Of a stretch of DNA of 64,000 nt, positions 21,620 through 28,645 are shown one piece after another (the stretch's first letter is position 1; the number at the start of each line of letters is the position of its first letter). The notes beneath the pieces were generated by a model. It was given only the letters and a program-made list of their open reading frames with translations, was not told where the DNA came from and did not search any database. A program made the position numbers and the translations under genes. The DNA is from Arthrobacter sp. Bi83 (lineage in GTDB: Bacteria > Actinomycetota > Actinomycetes > Actinomycetales > Micrococcaceae): positions 1-64,000 of the forward strand of contig NZ_CAKKLY010000023.1 of NCBI RefSeq assembly GCF_918698095.1. The letters are read 5' to 3'.

Positions 21620-22252
21620 TCAGATTGTGACGGCGCCCGCTGCAGTTTCAAACGTGACGGACAGGATGCCCGGGGTTCCGTGCGGAGCGACCCAGTTCAC
21701 GGCGACGTCCTCGAGGGGCCGCTCTACGGGTTCGCCGAGCCATTCGGTAACGCGCTCGGCGGAGCCTGCGATGGTGAGACTGGACATCTTGACGTTGCTG
21801 TCATAGGCGTTGGACGGGTGAAGCCCCGGATCGCCTTCCCACTTGAGCATGTACGGAACCTGCGGGTCTGCAATGAGGCCCAGGATTCCGATCTGCTTCC
21901 ACACGAGTTCACGGCCGTCCGGGAACTTGCGGTTGCCGTTGACGGCGGAACGTCCCAGACGGTCCTCAAACGGGGCGAGGTCGTCCACTTCGACGCACCA
22001 TCCCATCCAGCCGCCACCGGCAGCGGACCGTGCGCGCACGGCCTGCCCGAACGGAGCTTTATCCGACGCCGGGTGGTCCAGGACCTCCACGACCTCAAGG
22101 TACTTGTGCCCGGCGAGCGGGATAATCATGTTCCGGGTTCCGAAACGGGGGTGCACTCCACCCTTCACGGCTTCGACGCCGAGGGCGGACGAAATACGTT
22201 CGGTGGTGGCAGCCAGGCCATCGTGTTCACAGGCGTAAGAGACGTGATCCAT
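21620..22252 (-). CDS. VOC family (glyoxalase-like) protein
   Basis: A 210-residue protein that begins MDHVSYACEHDGLAATTERI and continues through PRFGTRNMIIPL and YLEVVEVLDHP, the pattern of the Glyoxalase_3-like branch of the vicinal-oxygen-chelate fold. The function is unknown. The start at 22252 is chosen because GAGGG lies 8 bp upstream. ATGs at 22258 and 22348 are alternatives. Confidence 0.78.
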   Translation of the reverse strand: MDHVSYACEHDGLAATTERISSALGVEAVKGGVHPRFGTRNMIIPLAGHKYLEVVEVLDHPASDKAPFGQAVRARSAAGGGWMGWCVEVDDLAPFEDRLGRSAVNGNRKFPDGRELVWKQIGILGLIADPQVPYMLKWEGDPGLHPSNAYDSNVKMSSLTIAGSAERVTEWLGEPVERPLEDVAVNWVAPHGTPGILSVTFETAAGAVTI

Positions 22253-22443
22253 GCGCATGCCCTCATCTTGGCATCTTGTGACGCGGCTCTCAGCTAAGGG
22301 CAGCCTAACCCTCATGGGACGTCCGGGTTTGCGGAAGTTTCGTCGCAAGCTTTGAACGGCTCTGGCTCCCGATGGTGTTGCCGGGAGTCACACAGCCGTC
22401 ACAATCTTCGCGTGGGCGGCGCCCTCTTTCGTAAACTTGCCCT

Positions 22444-22556
22444 AGGTCATGAGTGCCAGCAACAGCCCCGGCTTGCTGGCCGGCAACCCTCCTTCCGCGG
22501 TGGGGTGCCCCGGGTGAAGACCTGGCCCGCCGGTCAGCTGGCGGCGGGCAAGCGCG
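22444..22556 (+). promoter_or_regulatory. SAM-IV-type riboswitch upstream of metX
   Basis: The leader matches the conserved core of the SAM-I/SAM-IV family. GGTCATGAGTGCCAGC at 22445 is followed by CGGCTTGCTGGCCGGCAACC, then CGCGGTGGGGTGCCCCGGGT and closing GAAGACC, which pairs with GGTC at the start. A further strong GC hairpin (22525-22550) follows. Actinobacterial metX and related genes are known to be controlled by SAM-IV, which represses methionine synthesis when S-adenosylmethionine is high. The metX start is about 17 bp after the structured region, compatible with control of ribosome access. Confidence 0.88.
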
Positions 22557-22572
22557 TAGAAGAGGTTTACCT

Positions 22573-23754
22573 ATGACGATTTCCGTCACCCGCACAGAAG
22601 TTCCGAATGTCGAAGTTACGGATGGCGCTGCGGTTCCCGGTGGCACTGCGGTTACGGACGGCACGGCAGTTAAGGATGGGACAGTCCAGTACGTCAACAT
22701 CGGCAACCTTGAGCTCGAGGCCGGCGGATTCCTGCCCGACGTCACCCTCGCCTATGAAACCTGGGGGACGCTCAACGAGGACTGCTCGAACGCCATTCTC
22801 GTGGAGCACGCCCTGACGGGCAGCACGCACGTTACCCGCGGCACGGACGACGAAGAAGGCTGGTGGGAGCAGCTGGCCGGTCCCGGCGCCCCGGCGGATA
22901 CGGACAGGTTTTTCGTCGTCTCCATCAACATCGTCGGCGGCTGCTACGGATCCACGGGGCCGTCGTCGGCTGCTCCGGACGGCAGGCCGTGGGGTTCACG
23001 CTTCCCGCTGGTCACGCTCCGCGACACCACCGCGGCCGAAGCGCGGCTTGCGGACCAGCTGGGCATCAGCAGCTGGTACGCCGTCCTTGGCGGCTCCATG
23101 GGCGGAGCCCGGGCGCTGGAGTGGGCCGTCACCTACCCGGAGCGGGTGCGGCGCTGCGGCGTTATTTCCATCGGCGCCAGCAGCACGGCCGAACAGATCG
23201 CCTTCGCACAGGCACAGACGCTGGCGATCCGGCAGGATCCTCACTTCAACGGCGGCGACTACTACGCCGGCCCGGTGCCCGAGGCCGGACTGGCGCTGGC
23301 ACGGCGGATTGCGCACATCACCTACCGGTCCGCGCAGGAGCTGGATTTCCGGTTTGGCCGGAACGCCCAGGCCAGCGAGGCGCCGTTGCGGGCGGATGCC
23401 CTTGCTGCCCGCGGCCGGTACCAGGTGGAAAGCTACCTGGACCACCAGGGGAGCAAGCTCGTGGGGCGCTTCGATGCCAACAGTTACATTGCAATCACCG
23501 AAGCGCTGATGAGCCACGACATCTGCCGCGGGCGCGGATCGCTGAAGGAGACTCTGGCGCGGACCACCGCCGACTTCTTTATTGCGGCCGTAAACACAGA
23601 CCGGCTTTACTTCCCCTCGCAGTCCCGGGAGCTTGCAGACGCACTGCCGGGTGACGTGGACGTCCATGTGATCGAGGCGCCGATCGGCCATGATGGCTTC
23701 CTCACCGAGATCGGGCAGCTGGACGCGCAGCTCCGGGGAGTCTTTTTCGCCTGA
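22573..23754 (+). CDS. metX: Homoserine O-acetyltransferase
   Basis: Transfers acetyl from acetyl-CoA to L-homoserine, the first committed step of methionine synthesis by direct sulfhydrylation. The 393-residue alpha/beta-hydrolase has TLAYETWGTLNEDCSNAILV, HALTGSTHV, the nucleophile elbow in VLGGSMGGARALEW and the C-terminal histidine in APIGHDGFLTEI. The N-terminus differs from the family in having four 6-residue repeats (about residues 15-38) before the domain. The start at 22573 follows the riboswitch with GAAGAGG upstream. The frame itself is open back through the riboswitch to 22453, which is not used. Confidence 0.95.
   Translation: MTISVTRTEVPNVEVTDGAAVPGGTAVTDGTAVKDGTVQYVNIGNLELEAGGFLPDVTLAYETWGTLNEDCSNAILVEHALTGSTHVTRGTDDEEGWWEQLAGPGAPADTDRFFVVSINIVGGCYGSTGPSSAAPDGRPWGSRFPLVTLRDTTAAEARLADQLGISSWYAVLGGSMGGARALEWAVTYPERVRRCGVISIGASSTAEQIAFAQAQTLAIRQDPHFNGGDYYAGPVPEAGLALARRIAHITYRSAQELDFRFGRNAQASEAPLRADALAARGRYQVESYLDHQGSKLVGRFDANSYIAITEALMSHDICRGRGSLKETLARTTADFFIAAVNTDRLYFPSQSRELADALPGDVDVHVIEAPIGHDGFLTEIGQLDAQLRGVFFA
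22615..22686 (+). repeat. 18-bp in-frame tandem repeat, four copies, in metX
   Basis: Units start at 22615, 22633, 22651 and 22669 and encode VTDGAA, VPGGTA, VTDGTA and VKDGTV. They form a spacer between the initiation region and the catalytic domain of MetX. Confidence 0.85.
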
Positions 23755-23770
23755 ATCTTGCCTGAATCTT
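23749..23770 (+). repeat. 11-bp tandem duplication spanning the metX stop
   Basis: GCCTGAATCTT is repeated at 23749-23759 and 23760-23770, with partial further copies to about 23797. The first unit contains the metX stop TGA (23752-23754). Confidence 0.85.
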
Positions 23771-23835
23771 CGCCTGAGCCGACGCTGAGCGGACGCTGCA
23801 CCCAAGCTGGACAGCTTGGCGCCAGCACCTCCCGA

Positions 23836-23876
23836 ATGTGCATTTATGCAGATGCGTTCTGCACTTTTTGTCGTTG
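23836..23876 (+). promoter_or_regulatory. Operator-like block A upstream of the MHS transporter
   Basis: ATGTGCATTTATGCAGAT (an imperfect dyad) is followed by a stretch ending in TCTGCACTTTTTGTCGTTGA. The same arrangement occurs at 27531, ahead of mmsBA. A possible promoter begins at its end: TTGAGC, 17 bp, CATACT. The downstream gene starts at 23993. The likely binder is the nearby LysR regulator. Confidence 0.6.
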
Positions 23877-23919
23877 AGCTTGCAGCAATGGCAGACCATA
23901 CTCGTTGGAACCGGTGATT

Positions 23920-23935
23920 CGTGGTGCACATCACA
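23920..23935. promoter_or_regulatory. Candidate CRP/GlxR-like operator upstream of the MHS transporter
   Basis: CGTGG-N6-TCACA matches eight of ten positions of TGTGA-N6-TCACA, 57 bp upstream of the transporter start. Its spacer and right half (TGCACATCACA) closely resemble the site before citM (TGCGCATCACA). Confidence 0.35.
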
Positions 23936-23992
23936 CACGTCCGCCAAAGTCAGGTCCCAGTGGCGTCGAGGGAGACGCCGAAGGAGTTCACA

Positions 23993-25375
23993 ATGAGTAC
24001 GGAAAACTCCGCCGCAAGGCGCGTAGAGGAACCCGATGTCAAGGCATCAGGCCTAAAGAAAGTCGTTACGGCCTCCATGGCCGGCACAGTAGTCGAGTGG
24101 TATGAGTTCTTCCTCTATGCCTCCGCAGCCACCCTGGTGTTCGGCAAGATGTTCTTCCCCAATTCGGGGACGGAGCTGGACGGGATCATCGCCGCATTCG
24201 TCACGTACGCGGTCGGCTTCGTTGCCCGGCCTATCGGCGGCATCGTCTTCGGCCACTTCGGGGACAAGTTCGGCCGGAAGCAGCTGCTCCAGCTGAGCAT
24301 CATTCTCGTGGGCATTTCCACGTTTGCGATGGGCTGCCTGCCCAGCTTTGCGCAGATCGGCTACTGGGCACCGGCCCTGTTGGTGTTCCTGCGCTTCGTC
24401 CAGGGCTTCGCCGTCGGCGGCGAATGGGGCGGCGCAGTGCTCCTCGTGGCAGAGCACAGCCCGAACAAGTCGCGCGGGTTCTGGGCCAGCTGGCCGCAGT
24501 CCGCCGTGCCGATGGGCAACCTGCTGGCCACCGGCGTCCTCTTCACCCTTTCCTCCACGCTGTCGTCCGGGGACTTCCTCGGCTGGGGCTGGCGCGTTGC
24601 GTTCTGGCTCTCCGCGGTGATCGTCATCATCGGCTACTACATCCGCACCAAGGTCCAGGACGCACCCATCTTCCTGGAGGCCCGCAAGGAAGTCACGGTC
24701 GAGAAGAAGGGCTACGGCGTAGCCGAAGTGTTTAAGCGCTACCCGCGCGGCGTCTTCACTGCCATGGGACTGCGGTTCGCGGAGAACATCCTCTACTACC
24801 TCGTCGTTACGTTCTCCATCACGTACCTGAAGGTCGTGGTCCAGACCGACACTGCCCGGATCCTGCTCCTGCTGCTCGTGGCCCACTTCATCCACTTCTG
24901 CGCCGTGCCGCTCGTGGGCAAGCTCTCCGACTCGTTCGGCCGCCGTCCGGTTTACATGGCCGGAGCGATTCTCGGCGGAACCTGGGGCTTCTTCGCCTTC
25001 CCCATGATGGACACCGGCAATGACATGACCATCCTCGCGGCGATCACGATCGGCCTGCTGTTCCACGCCCTGATGTACGCAGGGCAGCCGGCGATCATGG
25101 CCGAGATGTTCCCAACCCGGATGCGCTACTCAGGCGTCTCCCTCGGCTACCAGGTGACGTCGATCGTCGCCGGTTCACTGGCGCCGATCATCGCCACGTC
25201 GCTGCTGGGCAGTTTCAAGTCCTCCACCCCTGTTGCCCTTTACCTCGCGGCAGCCTGTGTGGTGACCGCCGTCGCGGTGTTCTTCCTCAAGGAAACCCGC
25301 GGCGTCTCGCTCCGGGACGTCGACGCCGCCGACGCCCGCGGCACCGCCGACCTCCTGGCGGCTGCCAGGAAGTAA
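23993..25375 (+). CDS. MHS-family MFS transporter (metabolite:H+ symporter)
   Basis: A 460-residue major-facilitator protein with about twelve membrane segments. The start of helix 1 reads MAGTVVEWYEFFLYASAATL, a hallmark of the MHS subfamily (ProP, KgtP, ShiA relatives). Loop 2-3 has the MFS motif GHFGDKFGRKQLL. The central region has GFAVGGEWGGAVLLVAEH. MHS members import organic acids, betaines or aromatic acids, and the exact substrate is unclear. AAGGAG lies 6 bp before ATG 23993. The shared operator with mmsBA suggests it imports a branched-chain or 3-hydroxy acid; this is inference. Confidence 0.88.
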   Translation: MSTENSAARRVEEPDVKASGLKKVVTASMAGTVVEWYEFFLYASAATLVFGKMFFPNSGTELDGIIAAFVTYAVGFVARPIGGIVFGHFGDKFGRKQLLQLSIILVGISTFAMGCLPSFAQIGYWAPALLVFLRFVQGFAVGGEWGGAVLLVAEHSPNKSRGFWASWPQSAVPMGNLLATGVLFTLSSTLSSGDFLGWGWRVAFWLSAVIVIIGYYIRTKVQDAPIFLEARKEVTVEKKGYGVAEVFKRYPRGVFTAMGLRFAENILYYLVVTFSITYLKVVVQTDTARILLLLLVAHFIHFCAVPLVGKLSDSFGRRPVYMAGAILGGTWGFFAFPMMDTGNDMTILAAITIGLLFHALMYAGQPAIMAEMFPTRMRYSGVSLGYQVTSIVAGSLAPIIATSLLGSFKSSTPVALYLAAACVVTAVAVFFLKETRGVSLRDVDAADARGTADLLAAARK

Positions 25376-25394
25376 GGGCGGCCATAGCCAGAAA

Positions 25395-25435
25395 CAGCTG
25401 CCCGGACCCGCGACTGACGCAGGCCCGGGCAGCTG
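25395..25435 (+). terminator. GC hairpin between the MHS transporter and alcohol dehydrogenase genes
   Basis: CAGCTGCCCGGACC at 25395 pairs with GGCCCGGGCAGCTG ending at 25435, with a loop of about 14 nt. No T-run follows, so termination may be partial and the next gene may still be co-transcribed. Confidence 0.5.
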
Positions 25436-25470
25436 CGTGTCAGCCATCGATGCAGAAGACAGGAATCACC

Positions 25471-26604
25471 ATGCGAGCAGCCGTCCTTTATTCCACCGTT
25501 CCGAGTCCCACCGATTCTTCCGGAACCAGCTACGCAGAAGCGAAGCCGCTCGTGGTGCAGGAACTGGACCGACCGGAACCGCGCGCCGGAGAGCTCGGCG
25601 TTGCCATCACCTACTCCAGCCTTTGCCACTCAGACCTGTCGGTGGTGGACGGTTCCAGGGTGAGGCCGCTTCCCATGGCGCTCGGGCATGAGGCCGTGGG
25701 CCGCGTCGTGGCCCTGGGAGCAGGCGTAACGGACATTTCCGTGGGGGACCACGTGGTGCTGGTCTTCGTGCCGAGCTGCGGGGATTGCCGGGCCTGCCGC
25801 TCGGGGCGCCCCGCACTCTGCCACCGGGCCGCTGAAGCCAACGGTTCCGGCGACCTCCTGCACGGGGAAGCGCTGCTGCGGACGCCGTCGGGGGAGCGGA
25901 TCAACCACCATCTCGGAGTCTCTGCCTTTGCGGACTACGCAGTGGTGGCCAGGGAATCCGTGGTGGCCATTGACGACGACGTCCCGGACACGGTGGCGGC
26001 CATGTTCGGCTGCGCCGCACTCACCGGCATGGGGGCAGTGCTCAACACTGCCGCCGTCAAGGCCGGCCAGTCGGTTGCGGTTTTCGGACTGGGGGCCGTG
26101 GGGCTCTCCGCCGTCATGGCGGCGGCCCTCGCGGGCGCCTCGGGGGTGATCGCCATTGACCCTAACACGAGCAAACACCAGCTGGCACTGGAGTGTGGCG
26201 CAACGGCAGTGGGCACGCCGGATGATGCGCCGCGGCTGATCGCGGAGGCCACCGGCGACGGGGTGGACGTTGCGATCGAAGCCGTGGGTTCGGCCCGGGT
26301 GATTGCGTCCTGCCTGGAGCAGGTGACGAGGGGCGGCGCCGTGGTCTCGGTAGGCCTCCCGCATCCGTCCGCGGAGCTGACAGTCCCGGCCCTTCAGTTC
26401 GCGGGCGCAGGCAAGCGGCTGCTGGGCTCCTACATGGGTGACGCCGTGCCCAGGCGCGATATTCCCCTCTATCTGGGCTACTGGCGCGAGGGCCGGCTGC
26501 CCGTTGAGCTGCTGCACACGGATACGAAGCCACTGGCCGAGATCAACGAGGGGCTCGACGCCCTGGCCGCCGGAAAAGTGGTGCGGCGGCTGTTCCAGGC
26601 CTGA
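25471..26604 (+). CDS. Zinc-dependent alcohol dehydrogenase
   Basis: A 377-residue medium-chain dehydrogenase. The catalytic-zinc cysteine is in YSSLCHSDLSVVDG, and GHEAVGRVVALG follows. The structural-zinc cysteines are CGDCRACRSGRPALC. The substrate-domain FGCAALTGMGAVLNTAAVK and NAD loop VFGLGAVGLSAV resemble the class III/aryl-alcohol branch. The substrate is unknown. It lies between the MHS transporter and a convergent LysR gene and ends 6 bp from that gene. Its ATG at 25471 has AGGA upstream; an ATG at 25450 is less likely. Confidence 0.88.
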   Translation: MRAAVLYSTVPSPTDSSGTSYAEAKPLVVQELDRPEPRAGELGVAITYSSLCHSDLSVVDGSRVRPLPMALGHEAVGRVVALGAGVTDISVGDHVVLVFVPSCGDCRACRSGRPALCHRAAEANGSGDLLHGEALLRTPSGERINHHLGVSAFADYAVVARESVVAIDDDVPDTVAAMFGCAALTGMGAVLNTAAVKAGQSVAVFGLGAVGLSAVMAAALAGASGVIAIDPNTSKHQLALECGATAVGTPDDAPRLIAEATGDGVDVAIEAVGSARVIASCLEQVTRGGAVVSVGLPHPSAELTVPALQFAGAGKRLLGSYMGDAVPRRDIPLYLGYWREGRLPVELLHTDTKPLAEINEGLDALAAGKVVRRLFQA

Positions 26605-26610
26605 CGCCAT

Positions 26611-27510
26611 TCAGCGAGCCAGCAACTCCTGGCGTTCCTGTACTTCCTCCCGGATCGCCGCAATGACGGCCTGCACCCGGCCGGACCGCAGCGATTCGGG
26701 GCGCGCCACCGCCCAGATGGGGAGCTGTCGCTGGAAGTCGTGGGGAAGCACCGGCACGAAGTCCGGCTTGCCCGCCACCATGAAATTCGGCAGCAGGCCG
26801 ATTCCCGCACCAAGGCGCACCGCCTCCACCTGGGCAAAGATGCTGGTGGCCTGGAAGCTGGACTTCGGCATCGGCAACTGCGAGGAGCGGTGTCCCAGCT
26901 CTGCCACCTGGAGCGCAGATTCAACGTAGGACACGAAGCCGTGCTGCCCCACGCCGTCGAGCGTTTCAGGCAGGCCGTGCTCGGCGGCGTACGCAGGGCT
27001 GGCGTAAAGCCGCAGGAAATAGTTGGTCAGGAAAATTGTCTGAGCATTGCTGACATCGGTCCGGCCGACCACGACTTCGAGGTCCACGCCGGACCGGTTC
27101 TGGCTGACCTTACGGGTGGCGCTCAGCATCTCCACATTCAGCAGCGGGTGCCGGCGCTGGAGCCGGACCAGGGCGGGCGTGACGAATTCGGCGCCGAAGC
27201 CGTCCGACGTGCTGATCCGCACCAGCCCGGAGAGGGCATTTTCGTCGCGGCCGATGAGGCCGGACAGCGATCCCAGCGTCTCCTCAATGGCTTCGGCAGC
27301 GGCCACCGCCGACGCCCCAAGCTCCGTGAGTTCCCAGCCGTGCGGGCTGCGTTCCAGGGTGCGCCCGCCCAGCTGTTTGTCGAGGGCCAGGATCCTGCGG
27401 GAAATCGTGGTGTGCGTGGTGCCCAGCGTCTCGGCTACGGCGTTGAACCGGCCCAGGCGGGCCACGGTCAGCAGGATCAGCAGGTCGTCCGGACTCGGAA
27501 GCCGCCTCAC
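26611..27510 (-). CDS. LysR family transcriptional regulator of the mmsBA region
   Basis: A 299-residue LysR-type protein. The N-terminal helix-turn-helix includes LLILLTVARLGRFNAVAETL and THTTISRRILALDKQLGG. The effector domain has ALSGLVRISTSDGFGAEFVTP. The start is GTG 27510 with AAAGG 8 bp upstream. It is divergent from mmsB, and the space between holds a perfect 8-bp dyad at 27531. The same block precedes the MHS transporter. By LysR logic it should regulate mmsBA and probably the transporter. Confidence 0.88.
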   Translation of the reverse strand: MRRLPSPDDLLILLTVARLGRFNAVAETLGTTHTTISRRILALDKQLGGRTLERSPHGWELTELGASAVAAAEAIEETLGSLSGLIGRDENALSGLVRISTSDGFGAEFVTPALVRLQRRHPLLNVEMLSATRKVSQNRSGVDLEVVVGRTDVSNAQTIFLTNYFLRLYASPAYAAEHGLPETLDGVGQHGFVSYVESALQVAELGHRSSQLPMPKSSFQATSIFAQVEAVRLGAGIGLLPNFMVAGKPDFVPVLPHDFQRQLPIWAVARPESLRSGRVQAVIAAIREEVQERQELLAR

Positions 27511-27530
27511 GTGGTGTGCCTTTCACTCGT

Positions 27531-27572
27531 ATGTGCATCAATGCACATGCCCTCTGTACTTTTTCCCCTTGA
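27531..27572 (+). promoter_or_regulatory. Operator-like block B between lysR and mmsB
   Basis: ATGTGCATCAATGCACAT is a perfect 8-bp inverted repeat with a 2-bp centre. It is followed by GCCCTCTGTACTTTTT and TTGA, as in block A at 23836. The dyad starts 21 bp upstream of the LysR start and lies 100 bp before mmsB, the normal place for a LysR activation and autoregulation site. Confidence 0.65.
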
Positions 27573-27588
27573 TTGCACTGTAACAGGG

Positions 27589-27604
27589 TGTGATGGTGGA
27601 CACA
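27589..27604. promoter_or_regulatory. Candidate CRP/GlxR-like operator upstream of mmsB
   Basis: TGTGA-N6-ACACA matches nine of ten positions of the consensus TGTGA-N6-TCACA. It is 44 bp upstream of mmsB and 17 bp downstream of block B. Confidence 0.4.
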
Positions 27605-27647
27605 GGACTTCCGGCTAGGCCGGACACGAAGCAAAGGAGCTTATGCC

Positions 27648-28550
27648 ATGGCAGTAGTCGGTTGGATCGGTCTGGGGAACATGGGCGGTTCCATGTCAGC
27701 AAACCTGGCAAAGGCAGGGCACGACGTGCGGGGATTCGACCTGAATCCCGCCGCCGTCGCCGCCGCAGAAGCTGGCGGAGTAAAGCCGGTGAAGAGCATC
27801 GCGGACGCCGTGAACGGCGCCGACGTCGTTTTCACCATGCTGCCCAAGGGCGAGCACGCCAAGGCCGTTTACCTCGGCGAGGAGGGCGTCCTGGCGCTCG
27901 CCGACGCCCGGACGCTGCTGGTGGACTCCTCGACGATCGACATCGCCTCCGCCCAGGAACTGCACGACGCCGCTGCTGCCGCCGGCTTCCGCTTCGTTGA
28001 CGCGCCCGTCTCGGGCGGCATGAGCGGGGCCAAGGCGGGAACCCTCACCTTCATGGTGGGCGGCGAAGCGGGCGCCGTGGCTGACGCCACCGGGTACATC
28101 GAGCCCATGGCGTCCAACATCATCCCCACCGGAGGTGCCACCACGGGGCAGGCTGCCAAGATCTGCAACAACCTGATGCTCTTCATCAACCTTGCGTCCA
28201 CGGCCGAGGGTGCCGTGCTGGCAGACCGGCTCGGCCTGGACAAGCAGGTGTTCTGGGACATAGCGTCTGTCTCCTCGGGGGACAGCTGGGCCCTGCGCAC
28301 CTGGTATCCCGTTCCGGGCGTGGTCTCCACCGCCGCTTCAAACAACGATTTTGCGCCCACGTTCACGACTGAGCTGGCCAACAAGGACATCGGCCTGGCC
28401 ATCAGCGCCGCCGAGGACACCGGAACGCCCCTCGAAATCGGCAAGCACGTCCAGCAGCTGTTCCAGCAGCTCATCGACGCCGGCGAGTCGGGCAAGGACT
28501 GCTCCATGATCATCAAGCTCGTAGACGGCTCGCTGGGGTCCGCCCGGTAG
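27648..28550 (+). CDS. mmsB: 3-hydroxyisobutyrate dehydrogenase
   Basis: Oxidises 3-hydroxyisobutyrate to methylmalonate semialdehyde in valine degradation. The 300-residue protein has the NAD loop GWIGLGNMGGSMSANLAKAG and the family motif FVDAPVSGGMSGAKAGTL. The catalytic lysine helix is GQAAKICNNLMLFIN, and a C-terminal KDIGLA motif is present. AAAGGAG is 8 bp upstream. mmsA lies 95 bp downstream and performs the next step. Confidence 0.93.
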   Translation: MAVVGWIGLGNMGGSMSANLAKAGHDVRGFDLNPAAVAAAEAGGVKPVKSIADAVNGADVVFTMLPKGEHAKAVYLGEEGVLALADARTLLVDSSTIDIASAQELHDAAAAAGFRFVDAPVSGGMSGAKAGTLTFMVGGEAGAVADATGYIEPMASNIIPTGGATTGQAAKICNNLMLFINLASTAEGAVLADRLGLDKQVFWDIASVSSGDSWALRTWYPVPGVVSTAASNNDFAPTFTTELANKDIGLAISAAEDTGTPLEIGKHVQQLFQQLIDAGESGKDCSMIIKLVDGSLGSAR

Positions 28551-28645
28551 CAGCCGAGTTCAGGAAATCCCACCAGGCCCCTTCGCCGGAACGGCACGTA
28601 CATTCGCCGTGCCCCGGATCGCCTTGCACTAAGAAAGAGACACCC

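Noticed and set aside
22453..22572. Upstream extension of the metX reading frame
   Set aside because: It would translate the riboswitch core. The ATG at 22573 has a ribosome site and precedes the conserved domain.
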